NCBI GenBank assembly: GCA_003993805.1
Contig: RSEF01000019.1
Coordinates: 3,369,105 to 3,433,104 of the forward strand
From: Himantopus leucocephalus
Taxonomy: Eukaryota > Chordata > Aves > Charadriiformes > Recurvirostridae
Direction: 5' to 3'
DNA: 64,000 nucleotides
The number at the start of each line of letters is the position of its first letter. Within the stretch, counting starts at the first letter, position 1. The notes under the pieces were generated by a model, which saw only the letters and a program-made list of their open reading frames with translations, was not told the origin of the DNA and searched no databases. Position numbers and translations under genes: made by a program. Below, piece after piece: positions 11,086 through 24,849 of the stretch.

Positions 11086-14000
11086 TGCTTTAGAAGGAAT
11101 ATTTTCCACACTTGATGCCCAGCCACATCTCAAACCTCGTAAGGAAGGCGCCACAGGGCAGCTCGTCAAGATTCAACTCTCATTCTGGATAGCTTAAATG
11201 TCTCTTGATCGAAATGTCCTTTGACTTTCTGGGGCACATCCTAGATGGCTCTCAACTGCTGACATCTGCTGCTAAACTTGATGTTTGTAGACAGTTAAAA
11301 GCAGATTTTTAATTAATACTGTTATGGCAAGAACTTAGTTCTGCTTTCCTAAAATGGAATTTCCAAAGTCCACTTTTTCCAAAGACAGAGTCAGTTTAAA
11401 CAGAAAATGTTCCTCACAAACACCAAAACACCGGTTCTGCACTCCTCTTAAACTCTTGATTCCCCTTTTGCCCTTCATTAAAGCCTCCAGACATCACTCT
11501 CACTCTATGCTTTTTGATGCTATACTAGCTGGCCATTTTTCTATCTGCAGCACCAAAGTTGTGAGCCAGGTTCTCATGTGGGACTTCAATGATGAACACA
11601 CTGCACCTCTGCCACCGACATCCCCCTATTTGCATCGTCCCTGCTCTCTCCCTTACCTCAGTGTCACAAGCCATAGCCTTCCACCCACTCCATTTTTCAC
11701 TGCTGGGTACAAGTGCAGTCGCCTCTAAAAGGCCCTCTGTGACCGACCCTTACTCTGTCAGCTTTTAGAGACATCATCCTTTGATGGCTGTTCTGCCTTT
11801 AACCGCCTATTTGTCCTTTTCTCCGATTACGGTTTTCATGTCATGCAGACAACAACATGCCAAAAAATTCCTACAAAACTTTGTCACAATCCGCTTTTGC
11901 TGTGTGGGCTTCAGAATATCACTATACAATACAAGTCAACTTTTGTTAGGCAAGATTACAGTTCATTTCTTTATAGCCAAGTATTTTTTTTCCTATTTTT
12001 GTTCATTTCTGTTAGTCATGATATGGACTGACTGCCTTGGAACAAAGTGCAGTGTTTGCCTGCATAGCTTACATTAGGGGTGCCAGGTGCCAATGCAACA
12101 TAAAAAGTAGCTTTTTATCCCTCTCATACTCTCTTCACCAGCTCCGTTCTCTTGATGGGGCATTTAAGCATGAGATCTCATAGCTGCGTCATGCAAGAAG
12201 TCACCAGCAGTTAAATCCTTCTACGGTAGCAGCAAGTCAGAACCTGTTTATTCTAGGCATTTGGCACCACTCCACGCACACAGCAACGTATTTTCTTATG
12301 CCATTCTGAATCTGGCTGTGGTACCAGAAGTTGTTTTGACGACCGAACCTGACAAATGTAACTGAGACTCCCCAGATGAACAGGCACATTTGGTGATAAC
12401 TAGAACTGGTTGGCTGATAGTCAGCAGGCCAAGCCATGGGAGGTTTATGTGCTTAGGAAGCTGGCCTGTTTCAACTACAGCATTCAAGTAAGTTCTCCTT
12501 GGCTATTACTCACCTAGAGTGTCCTGTGTGCCTAGGCACCCACTCAGCATCTGGGCAGCGGTCCTGTTGGGTCTTCGCTCTGTGCTATGCGCTCCCTCTG
12601 AGAGACTGAGAAACTACCCTTTCTTGGCCCTCAACCCTGCCCTGCGCTGCCGTTCTTATGAGCAAGAAACAAGGCAGTGGTGTGGGTAGGAGGCAGCTCA
12701 TGAAGAGATGCCTTGTGCGCCCAAAGGCAGTGCTGCATTAACCCACTAAGGCTCGTGGAAGCAGCAAGCGTAACAGCCGCTGGTGTATTTCTGTCGGTTT
12801 AACTAAACCCAGGTGAGACGCTGCCAACAAATGTGCCATGCCTGCAATCCAGACAGCACTGTTTACAGACAGCTGATGTGAGAGCTTCCAGTTTTCCCTG
12901 AAAGGATTTCCAAGTATTTACTACAAAACGCCTTTGAATGTATTTATTTATCCAAATATCCTTTAATGGTGGATGCTGCTGCATCCATGAAGAGCTTTGG
13001 AGGTTTTAACAGAGCTTTCCCAGAAAGCTACATCAGAAGGGGCATTAATAGTGAATCAATATGTCAGAAAGATATAAATTGAAAAATACTTTACTATCCT
13101 GATTAACTCCAAACCATTTTATATATGTAACGAAAATAAGCTTATTATCCCACTGAATAGCAAACAGCAACAAAGAATATGAAAGAATTGAATATGGAAA
13201 TAATAGTCATTGTTGACTAGATCTACCAATACTGATTTTAGGAAGTAAGGAACAAACTGCTTTTGGTATCTTACCTCTCTCATGCATCACCTGGAGAGAG
13301 AACATAAAGTAGCCAACAGAAAATACATGCTTGTGTGTATTTGCAAGCATATATGGGAATGGTCTGCATTTTGAGGTGTACATATTTTAAACCTATTGTG
13401 ATGGAAACGAATTCATAAATCACAAGATTCTGCAAATAATTGAAATATGGATTGCTGCAAGACTTAGTAATTTTAGTGTCTGACAAGATCAGAAAAATGA
13501 AATTTAACATAATTCTAGTAGACAGACAGCTTAATAAATGCATGTCTGGATCTACCTGAAATATTGCCCTCCAAGGAGATTCAAAGACAATGATAATGAC
13601 TACAAAGGGCTGCAGAATAGCAGAGATTTAGGTAAGAGGCTATGGATTTTTAAAGGTTTGTCACTGTGGTCACTTTATGGCTGCACAATAAATCACTTTT
13701 GGTTTTGAACCCAGTCTGCAATGATAAAACATAAAGACAAACTTGGACCTAGACAGACTTTAATATCTGGGCTGCATGTCTGGAGGGACGGCAGTTTGAC
13801 CTACAGTTTAAACCAAACAGTGACCAACCTTACACAAACTATTCAAGTAATGTAATCATGTGTAAAATTCAGCACGATTTTCAGTTTCGGATATATTATA
13901 GAATCAATAGTTCTCGTAAGAGACCATATTGCAAAACTCCAGGGATGACTCATCTACTAACGTTTATATTTTTTTTGCATTTCAGTCCTCTGGACTGATG

Positions 14001-15037
14001 CACATTTGCCAGATTTTTATTCCCTTGGAATATACAGCGTGTACTAGACAAAAGGGAGGGAGCCTGAGTGCTTTCCTTCCAATGGAAGTTTGAGAGATTC
14101 TGCGCCTGTAGTTTATTGAATCTGCTCTATCTCAGTGTATTGCTTGTGGACACGTTTAGTCATGATTAACATTCAGGTAGCAGCTGCTAACGAGTTAAAA
14201 TATTGTTATGAAATACTTAGTATTTTAGAATAAAATTTAGTAGCTGAATAATCAGGACTAGATTGACAACAGTTTTTCTTCAGACCTTTGCAGGCAGAAC
14301 TAACAGTACGAGCCATTACTCAATTTGCCTGTCTCTTGCCTTTGCATGCATCTTGTGGAACAAATATGTAGCAAGGGCTTGAACCATCCAGACTAACAAT
14401 CTTTATGAGTCCAGTATACTTCATGTGCAGTCTTTTGTTACCATAAAAACTTCAAGAAAACCAGCTAGACCACCTGTTCCATTATATACTTATTTGGAAG
14501 ATAGCTGCTTGGAAGATTCTCATTCTATGAATTTCAAGAAATACTACATTTTTAGTTACTGCATCCGTTTTACCTCCTCAGCCTGAATTTCCTTTTAAAA
14601 TGCTTTCTTTCACATTGCCTGGCTAATAGCACAAAACACAGTGTGGATCCAGTGTAAGCATACTTTAGCCTTGTGATAGCAGCAAATAAATATATGCTCT
14701 ATACTGTAAAATCCACTTTTTTCATTATTACTGACAAATAAGCTACATCTAACTTTAAACTTCCTGGTATGCAGATCATGCTTTTGGCTGGGCAGGGAGG
14801 CTAGTTCAGACTCTTCTCCTACACAGCTATTTCATTAGGAAACAAACTTTATGAAAAATTTCTTGGGGTGCTTACCTAAATAACTAATTTCACAGGTAAC
14901 ATTCTCCTTGGTTGTATCCATATAATCCTGCCTCAAAAGGTATAGCAGAAGCGATTACAGTTCCAGCACATAATCACAGAGCAGTAAAAGATGAACGCAC
15001 TCCAATTCTATTAACTGTTCCTTCCTTCTTCTCTGGG

Positions 15038-15092
15038 AAAAAAAAAAAAAAAAAAGAAAAGAAANAAAAAAAAAAGAAAAGAAAAGAAAAAA
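15038..15092. repeat. A-rich (AAAAG)n low-complexity tract with an N
   Basis: A run of A followed by AAAAG units, with a single N at 15065 that marks an assembly uncertainty. Confidence 0.9.
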
Positions 15093-18000
15093 CCTTCTTT
15101 GCAAGTGAGAACATTTTGCATTAACATGAGACAAAGGAGGAAGCTGCACATCACTGGAACAGAGCTTCCTCTTCTAACTGAGATTTATTCAAGCACAGAA
15201 CAGCTCGTTGAGGTCAACAGAAGGGAGGCATTATAGTTACTATGCGCCAAAGATACTATTTTGCTAACCAATTTAACTGCTTTTGCCTTTACCAGTTTTT
15301 TAGCTCAAGCTTACTTTTATTGGTGTATCTGATAACTGGATTCCTTGCATTTTAGGATTCTGGATGCTTCTGCCACAATTATAGCAGAAAAGGGCTGTGC
15401 AATCTGCATGGATTTGGGAAGAAAACTGTGGAATTAAATGTCTGTTTAACCAATGTTTTGACCTTTCTAACACAGTGAAACATTTATCCCCAGAAGAACC
15501 ATTAGTTGACCACTGCAGTCTTCACTTCTATACACTGGAGCCCTCTTAATTAAGAAGACAGCATAACAGATAAGGAGCCATTTATTATGAGTAATGACAA
15601 ACAGACAAGCATTGACAGAACAAAAATGGAGGCCTTTCCCTATTAAGGCCTTTTCCTTCCTAGCCTCACTACTTCCAGACTGAAAGAGAAGACTATTCTG
15701 CAAGTCAACACAGTGTTTTAATCACTACAGAGAATGTGAAGGTTAGGGTTAACTAAAAACTTGAATAAACATAAATTTAAATAAAGAATAATCTAATTTA
15801 GTATTGAGAATGTCTACTTCCCAGAAGAGCGTCCTGCATAAAAAAAATTTACTGTCACTCTCAACGCTTCCAGTAAGGCAAAGTGCAAGCTGTATTCACC
15901 CTTTTGGTAAGGGTAAGTACGTGAACTCCCTATAGCCATGCATAATTGTTAGCACTGGGAAACAAACTCCGCCAGCAACAAAAGAAAACTTTTGTCTTTT
16001 CAAAGCTCTGAGTTACACTAACCCCAAGATGCTGACAGTTATTGTGCAAATATTTGGAAGTTCTTAAAGTTATGAAGCAATTTAGATAGGAAATTAGGAT
16101 TAAAATATATCTATAGTATCACTGATAGGTACCTACCTTAGGCAAAGGGTAGCTTCCATTCCAACAAGAGATCAAATTCAGAAAGTGGCCAGAGTCACTC
16201 TTCCTGGGCATCTTCTGTTTGGTTTTAATCAGCTAATGATAAAGAAGTTTGTAAAAACCTTGGCCAGTCAAATGTCTGCTTTTAATGAAACAAAACCAAA
16301 AAAATCCATGAACATGGAGCAAAAAAATGTAAAGGACAGTCTATCTGTTATATTGGTTATATTTGGGAGACAAAGAGTTGAGAAAAAGTCATTGCTCTGC
16401 TACCAATTTCCTTTGCTAAAGCAAAGGGACCTCAAGTCCCAAGCTCTAAAGCAAATGGTACCATTGATCCGTAAAAGGGAGAAAGAAAACAATAAACATT
16501 AAAACTTTGAAACATTTATACAGTTCTACTTAACATCTGATTTTTGTTAAATAATGCACACAATGTTTTCAAGCTTCAGCTCTTGGTTCTTCAGGCTCTG
16601 TTTTGCACACAATATTCTTTACAAAATTTGCAACCACAGTAATAAAACCATGATGTGAATCACTTATATTTATTAATTACTTAGTAATACTGAAATATAA
16701 AGTAGACATAAGCATATCTTACACTTCTACTCTATCCATTCATTCCCTTCATAATCTCCTTCCATCCACTCTTTAGACTACCAGTAATTTTTACCTGTCT
16801 GGAGATAGTCTCAAAAGGTCTTCCATACAAAATTGAAAGGTGTGTGAAAAAAATCTGGCCTTTCTTTCTTGCCTGGAATCACACTGGCATTTGCACACTT
16901 CACACGCTTTTGATACAGCGTAATAATACAGAATTCTCATGGCTTTAGTAGCTACTTTTGTTTAAGACAAGTTCAGCACCAGCGGAAGAACTATAATCTC
17001 TTTGTTCATAGGAGCCAGCAACCAGCCAAGTCTCTACTTCATACTTCAGAGTAGCTTTTAAGATGCTTTTCATTAATAGTCGATACTTAGTTTTTAATCA
17101 TGTTCCCTTGTTGTGTAACACTGTTGTCTTAAGCTAAAAATAACACATTGCAGAAAACAATACTCACATAATGTTACAACTCATCAATAAGAGCATTAAT
17201 ATCAACTTCAGCTGGTATATTTACTTGGGAAAAGGTTTACAAGGATTTATTGTAAATCCCTAAATTAAATGAAGCTAAGAAGAACCTTTGTTTCAAAGTC
17301 TACTTGCAGGAGTTTAATTAGCTTCATCAAAGTCATGGAAGAACTACGGTCACTCAATTTTCCAAAATGTAAAAAAAAGATTTTCTTTACCTCACAACAA
17401 AGCCTATGTCAATAGAATGTTTTCTGACTTTGTTCATTAAGATGCTTCCTTAAGAAAGAATTAAAAGGTACAGAATAAGGAGGGTGTAAATCAGCAAAGT
17501 GATTAATCTGTTAAAAAATGCCAAATATAACTCAAGCCACCTGTGTTTTCACTGCCTCCACTCCCCCTCCCCCCTTTTCTCCTCCTCTGAGAAGTTCATA
17601 GTGTAGTTCTAACAGGAAAACAAACCCGTCACACACAGCAAGGCATTAAGATCAGAAAAATCCCGCACTGTAGCAAGATTGCAGCAAGAAGTTACCAGAC
17701 TCCACAGGTCAGAGGCATTCATCCTTTTCGTCCACTCACCTGTTTCCAGCAACAGGCCTGCTCAGTATTTCCTTCTCTGCTTCAAAGCCCAGTTTTTCCT
17801 CTGGCTTCTGTAGAAATTAAATTCAATGCCAGAGTACCTGTCCATATTATAAGAATTATGGTCGTATATTTTTCCAATAGAAGCAAATACTGTATTATAT
17901 GATAACACTACAGCCCACAGATATCTGTAGTTACACTATCTTAACCTGTTTTGCTTCCTCTATGGGACTAATCCTCATATGTTGTACAACTGCATTCACA

Positions 18001-21000
18001 TTAAGGGATTTGCCACTTGAACTATACCCGTGTAGGTCACGTTGCTTATGCTCATGTACAGCCCTTCTGCAGGTTACAATTATATCCATTGCTCCGTTAA
18101 TCTCTATGGCAATTTGCTACGAAATACCTACCCGTCATGCATACATATTTTCTTCCCTTTTGTGCACTGTACTAATTTTGTACTAGCAAAGGCGCTAGAA
18201 CATGTCATGTACAAATATGAGTATATCTCAAAGAACTGCAAGTTTACTGTTCTAGACGATTCCAGGAAAAAAATAACTTTGTTGCCAAGTACTTTATATA
18301 GCTCCTAATCAACAATTATCAGCCACAATTTGAGGTAAGTGGTATCAACTATGATACATTTTGCAAAATGTGAGCAAAAGCAAAGAATTTACCAGTTTAA
18401 AAGGCAAAACAATTTTAAAAGAGTCATAATGTCATTCTTTATTTAAAACCAAGTATGTCTGTCCTTTTAAAAACAGCCCTATTTAAAATAAAATGTGAAA
18501 TAAGGGCAGCCTACACTACAGTGAAATCTAGAATCACAAAGTACAAAATATAAAAGCAGTCCAGGCTTGCTGCAGAAATTTCAGAGAAAGTCAAAACACC
18601 GAACTGGTGGGTGTCACTGAGTAAGTGGCTAGAAATAGCATGTTGAGCGCTGAACCAGCTTTTTACAACACTAGCTTCATCTGCAGGTGCAGAAAGAAAG
18701 CGAATTCTTCATTTCAATTTATTCAACAAGTTTATTTTGATTACTGGTTCATTCAGAGATGAGAACTAAACTGGGATTTGAAAAATGAAGCCAGCTTGTT
18801 TTTGCCTTTTCCAAACTATGAGCAAAATCAAGATGCAGGATGATTAACTTGTGGGAGGATAAGATCTGGTCGTATTAATATCTTGTAAGTTGGGGGAGCT
18901 AACTGAACAGAATCCATCAGTTAAAAGCTCACAGCATCTAATAAACAAAAGATCTCAAATAGTACTTAATGACTTAAAATCAAAAGTTTGAATAGATATA
19001 TGTTGACATATCTTAAATCAATGCCTACTCCTGTCCTTCTGACTGAGAAAAGCAATGCCCTGCCAAGCACAAGGAATCTGCTTTTATTTAAGAAAAGGAT
19101 TAAGAATTATAAATGTAAAATAAGATTAAAATAAATCATGTAAATTAAGATTTCCTGCTTGCCATTTTAAATAATGAATCAATTATTTAAATATCTGGTT
19201 TAAGCCAACAATAGAAAAAGGAAGTAGTGAAAACAGTATTTTAACTTCTGGCATCAGATTTATATACAAATAACCGTTCTCAATTATCTGTCCTTATTTT
19301 CTTCAGGTAAGAATACTGCTGTTTATTTTCTTCCAGTAACAGGCCAGAATTTCAGAAAAGGCAAATCAATTACTACCTGCCTCATATTTCACATCCTTGT
19401 ATTTGTTCCAAGGATAGAAAACTGACACAGCGGTGCATCTCACGACTGTGTTTCATCGGGTATATTAGACTGATTGTCAATTAGGTCAGGCTTTGCAGGT
19501 AGCAAAGCAAAAACTTCTCACACTCAGTTCTTTAGAAATTTCAGCTAGAAAATTGCAGTTTTCATTTTATTTTAACCCTTCCCATACCTATTTTGGCATT
19601 CAAGCCAGTCTTTCGTTATTACTTTAATTTCTGCTCTTTTCATTTGCTGCCTTATTTTGAAATCAACTGTTTCTCACTAATAATGAGGGAAGAAATCCAA
19701 TGTATTCCAAAAAAATTATGTCCATGTTGTGTAAAGTGAACACCTCTCAGGTGGGAATTTTACCCTGATCCTAACACTAACAACTAGGCAAAGTCTCCGT
19801 TTCCCAGCTTGCTATCTGTTTAAGTAATAGTTTAAACTTACTCAAACAAAGTTTAGAACAAGGTCATTCTGGTTTACCCAGGTCTTAAACAATGCCTTCC
19901 TGCCAATAGTCTGAGTAAACACCACCATAAGAGTCCATAAGGATTTCCTCCAGTTCCAGAGGCTGTTTTACCATGACCATTCCTGTCAAGGCTGATTCAT
20001 ACCAGAAATCTTATCCAAAAGTCATGTCAAAACACTTTGTTTAGGTGTCATCCTTCATTGAACAACTTAGTCTACCTCTACCTTCTCCTTGGCTCAAGCA
20101 ATCATTTTCCATGCTTCATGTCACAACTGAAACCTTTATCTGTGGTCAGTGACCTAGGTGGAATACTACTGGATTTATTAAGGAATGACAGACAGACACG
20201 TGGCGAGGTTTGAACATTAAAGCCATTGTGGTTTCATGTATCAGGGAATGAAAGTGAGGACCAGCTCATATTTCTGGCTCCAGTGCAGCCTTGCTCTGGC
20301 ATCTTGGGCAAGACATTTTAGCACCATGGACTGCCACACATGTCCATCCTAACTATTTGGACTCTTACGGAAGAATGGAGATTCTTACCTCTACAGGAGA
20401 TCATCAAGGATTAGTGTTAACCCAGCAGGACTCTGATCTTAGTTGGAGATCTAAACATTGCTACAATACAAGTAAATATAAACATATTCATCATACTCTG
20501 CAGGGAGGTATGTTCTGAAGAGATGTGTTGTAGCAGCTGCAGCAATTCCTGTACCAGGTTTCTCTCTGTTTGCCATGCTACTGATTCACTGGTCCATTTT
20601 TTCTAGGAAACCCCCCTTCTTCACACACACACACCCACTTCCCAGTGAAACATGAGCCCAACAACATTTGAATAACAGATAAACTTTTGAACCTGTTATG
20701 TAGGAGTAGCCTTGAACTTACGCAAAATACTTTTGGCCAGACTGATGCGTTCAGCCCAGGTTTAGTCCTCTGCTTTATTTATAGGTCATACCTAATTGGA
20801 AACAAAACAGCTTTTAGTCTTTGTTACGCTCTTATTCAAGCCAGCAGGGAGCTATGAATCGAAGAGAAAATAGAGTGATTTGCTGTCTCCTTTTTCCCAA
20901 ATTCTCTTTTAACAAGGAATTTTCAGAGCATTTGCCTTTATGATACACATCCATGGTACTGGCCAAATGTTACCTTTCCATACAATATATGAAGAAGTAA

Positions 21001-24000
21001 TTTTCATTTTGCTACTCACAGGGAAACACAGTCAAGGCTCATTCAAAGAGAGACTCCTTACAGCAAACTACTTATGTATCAGCGAATGCACAGCAAAAAC
21101 AAGTGTAAGGGGGTAGATGGGTACACCACAGCTCAGCAAACTGATACCTCTTCCTGGTGACAATTTGGGTCCAGAATACAAACTCTTAAAAACACTTAGC
21201 CTTTACTGTTAAGAAAACAAATTGATGGCTAGATATAAATGGCAAGAAACTCAAGCCTGCAAACATTATAATGGACATATAAATGGTCCCTGTTTCCCTA
21301 ACAGGAACTTTTTTCTAAGCCTAAAAACTGATACCTCACATTGCTACCATTTAAAATGTCTCTTCACTGACTCCAGCATGTAAAATTAGATGAACATTGC
21401 AGAACATGTTACAGGGAGCTATGTCTATCTTACCATCAGCTTTTTGTTTTTGCCAAGAAGCTGAAGTAGGGGAGCAGATGTTGCTAACAGTGTGCATCCA
21501 GCTGGAAGACTCTACTGAACAGAAACTATCTACTAGTGTAATCTGTGATTTGTGTTGTGAATGAGGAATTGGGGGAGAAAGTCAAACGAAACACACCATA
21601 TTCAAGCAAAGTAAGATGCTGAATGTGAAACCTTGATCCTTTTTAAGGTGACAGAAAAACTTCCAGGATTTCCTATTCTAACCACAAGATGAACGATTAT
21701 CATAATATACCCTTGCCAAGGGAAAAGATTAATGCAGTAAGGGCCACAGCAAATGGCTGTAAGATCTGAAGAGTCATTATACAAGAAATTGTCTCAGGAA
21801 AGAGAAAGTAATCTAAATTCTTACTGCTCTTCCATTTAATGCAGAGATGAGAGAGGTGGTTGCAGAGAGAGACATGGTTCCATGCCAGAGACAGTAAAAC
21901 AAATTTAGGAAAACAATGTCTCCTATCTTGACATCTTTTCCTAAAAAGTACTGCATGTTGCCTCAGCAAACAGTAGGATAAGGTGTTTGTGCATAGGGAG
22001 TACAGAAAGTAGATATGAACAGAAGAGAAGATCACTTCATCGAGCCAGGGAAAGGCTTTTCTCACTTTTCAGACAGCCTGTTGTGTTTAAGGACAGGCAA
22101 CTTGAACTGTGAGCCAAGAGAGTTCCCACTCTGCTGTGGCATGACGGCTTCATTTCCATGACGGGATTCCATGGAGTCTTTATTGCTGTAAGGAAACACT
22201 AGACTAGTTTATGTCTCAGTCACACACCTGTCCTCACCAGCAGTAGCCATGTTCTACATTTTGCAGCTGCACGCAAGGTGATTTGACAGAGCAAGGTTAG
22301 AGTACTTTAAGTCGTCGATGCTTCCTGTAATGAAACACATATTACTTTTATAAACTAGGGTTGAATGTGCTGCCAGAATAAAGGAATCCAGGTCATCTGT
22401 GCCAGCTTAAACCATATCCTTTCTCTCCCTACCCACAGCCTCCTTATGTTCCTTAGAAGGAAAATCAGACACAAGCCATAGGAGACCGTAGAAAACTTCC
22501 CTTCTTAAGTAAGATGACTGCCAGCAAGTGGCCTACTGTTGAACAATTCAGGATGATTTTGATTAATAGAATGTACTCAAAATAGAGTTGTTTCATATAA
22601 CCTTTCGGTCTTCAATGCTGTAGTTAGGCCCTCTATTAATAGAACTGTCAGAAATTTGTACCCATGCCTGAACTGACATCAGGTACAGAAAGTTGAGTGA
22701 GTGAATTTAGTGCTGGCTTAACTGACGTTGTGAACAAAGACTACCTTTTATTCCTGAAAGAGAAATACCATCCACAACAGTGTCACTTCCCATCAACACG
22801 CCTGAATTCCAATCTGGGTGACTGTCTCTTAGCATAATAAGTTTACAAAATGCACTTTCACATGATAGTCTTCTATGTTTAAATGGATAGATTGTTTTTT
22901 AAGATTGAATGAACCTGACTGAAGCAATACAAAATACAAATACAAAACACATTTAGGAATTAGATTCAACCTGCAAAGGAGAAAGACTTTCACAAATACT
23001 TTCTTCAGCTAAGAACACCATTTATGAGATGAATTTCAGTAATAGTAGCATACACTGTGGGATGTCTTGTATCATCCTAGTTTAATCATTGAAGAGGACA
23101 CAAATTTAATCAGAACTGCAAGAATATCTGGGAATAGTATTCTGATTAATTGCACGAGCACAGTAATGAAACTCTCAGACTATACTAGGCCTTCCAAATT
23201 GCAGCATGGGAAATGACTTTAGCACTGCCAACTAAAAACATCTCTCTTAGAGGCTAGTTCTTTCCTTCATTGCAAGCCAAGTTTGGTGTTCACAAACAAA
23301 ATAAACCCCTTGTAGTAGAAAAAATAGAGCGCGCTGTTTTTCTAAAGGATTTGAACATTTTGGCAAACCGATACAGGATAAATCCCTTTGTAGTAATTTA
23401 TTTCTGCAATAGAGCAGGGAATTTCCTGCTTTCTGTCACTGGTAATAAAGGTTCATCCAATTAGTCAGAAACTGCATTTCCTTCAGAATTAAAATGCAAA
23501 ATCAGAGAATCCAGTGGGATGCTCATAGCCTATGGCAGAAGAGCAGAGCAGCCCATACCTTTTATACTGTGATAAACAGGTGTGTGAGACTAAAATATTT
23601 TTTACAATCAACACACGAATATACAGACAACTTGTATTTTTGTCAGTCCTTCCCTGGCCATTTACTTAATTCTTTGTGATAAACTCTCTTAATTTTTAGC
23701 TCTTCCTCTCAGCAGTGCCTGTCCTCAGACTTGCAGTCATCTTCCAAAATCCCCTTTTCTGAAGGCTTTTGCTAGAGATCCAAAATCAAGCCAACCTCCT
23801 TCAGGGATAAACTGACACACGGGAGCCCCTTTACCTCACAAGCACAGCAAGGGGTTTGATTTAGGCTTTTTATACCTCTTTCCCTTTCCTGGGCACATCT
23901 TCAGCGCAGCAGCGTGCTCCCCCTCACAGAAGCATCCTCATCACACCCACAGACAAAAATCTACATTTTGCAGCAATCCTGCATGAGCAACTTTCATCCA

Positions 24001-24416
24001 GCAGCTGCTAACTCTTCTTAGCCTGTTCTTTTTAGCCCCTCCTCAAAAACTCATGTATTTTACTGGGTTGGGGAGATGGCAGCAGTCTGAGGGCAAGCAG
24101 GGCTTTGAGGAGTGAGAATATGCCCAGATAGCTTTTGTTACTTACTGCCTGTATCTACTAGTCTTGTGCAGTGTGGTAACTGAGGGAAGACGTCTCTCCC
24201 ACCGGGAGCAGCCAGCTGTCCCTCAGGAGAAGCCGCTCTGCCCTCAGTGAGGTGCCATGCGGAGGCAGCCAGGAAAGCAGCCAGCAGCACAACCACCGTG
24301 CTGTGGAGGGACGGTGCCCTACGCCCCTCCCTGAGGAAAGCCCTCCTCAGCCGTAGCTCTCTCCCTCCTTGCAAGCTAGGGCTTTAAAAGCGAAGGGAAG
24401 AAAGAAGGACCTTCTC

Positions 24417-24427
24417 AACATGGCGGC
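24417..24427 (+). promoter_or_regulatory. YY1-type element AACATGGCGGC
   Basis: Matches the AANATGGCGGC motif that typically sits at or just downstream of transcription starts in CpG-island promoters. Its ATG (24420) is in frame with UBE2G1. Confidence 0.65.
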
Positions 24428-24470
24428 CGAAGGACGGCTCGCCCCGCCTCCCCGCCCCACGTCCCCTCTC

Positions 24471-24481
24471 AAGATGGCGGC
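24471..24481 (+). promoter_or_regulatory. YY1-type element AAGATGGCGGC
   Basis: Perfect match to the YY1 motif, 54 bp after the first. Its ATG (24474) is also in frame with UBE2G1. Confidence 0.7.
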
Positions 24482-24803
24482 GCGGAAGGGCCGGCGGCCG
24501 GGCCGGAGTGCGCCTGCGCGCCGCGGCCCGGAGTGCAGTGAAATTCCTGGCGGGCGGGGGGAGGAGGAGGTGGCGGCGGTGAGGAGGAGGAGGAGGTGGA
24601 GGAGGGCGGCACGGAGCCACGGCCGCGCGCCCCTGCCAGGGACCCTGCGTGCTGTGGCGGCGGCCGGCGCGGAGCCAGACCCCCGGGGGGCGCGGTGCGG
24701 GCGGGCTGAGGGCCACTCGCCGCCGCCTCGGGCGCTCGCAGCACCAGGAGCCGCGCCGTCCCCGCCGCCGCTGGGACTCCCTCCCCGGGCAGAGAGGGGG
24801 AGA

Positions 24804-24849
24804 ATGACGGAGCTCCAGTCCGCCTTGCTACTGCGGAGACAACTAGCAG
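24804..24849 (+). CDS. UBE2G1: UBE2G1 coding exon 1
   Basis: Codons 1-15 plus one base ([15 protein letters not shown]), donor GCAG|GTAGCC. Too short to stand out except that its frame is open through the island. Confidence 0.96.

Larger units (their letters stand above)
8398..24379. other. Intergenic interval between SPNS3 and UBE2G1
   Basis: About 16 kb between the divergent SPNS3 start codon and the UBE2G1 CpG island. The only structure I can support is at 10.38-11.08 kb (GC-rich patch, poly-G, hexamer array, CR1) and at 15.04-15.09 kb (A-rich tract). Open frames here are short, start at arbitrary codons and resemble no known protein. The SPNS3 5' UTR exon and promoter may lie in this stretch but were not identified. 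Confidence 0.7.

Noticed and set aside
11354..11728. A 124-codon plus-strand frame in the intergenic interval
   Set aside because: It has no recognised domain, no splice context and no CpG promoter, and frames of this length occur by chance in 64 kb.
24138..24374. A 78-codon minus-strand frame with a hydrophobic stretch upstream of UBE2G1, ending near a GTAAGT donor
   Set aside because: The frame begins with TTG and contains no ATG, and GC-rich DNA gives such frames by chance. A divergent non-coding transcript is possible but not supported as a protein.
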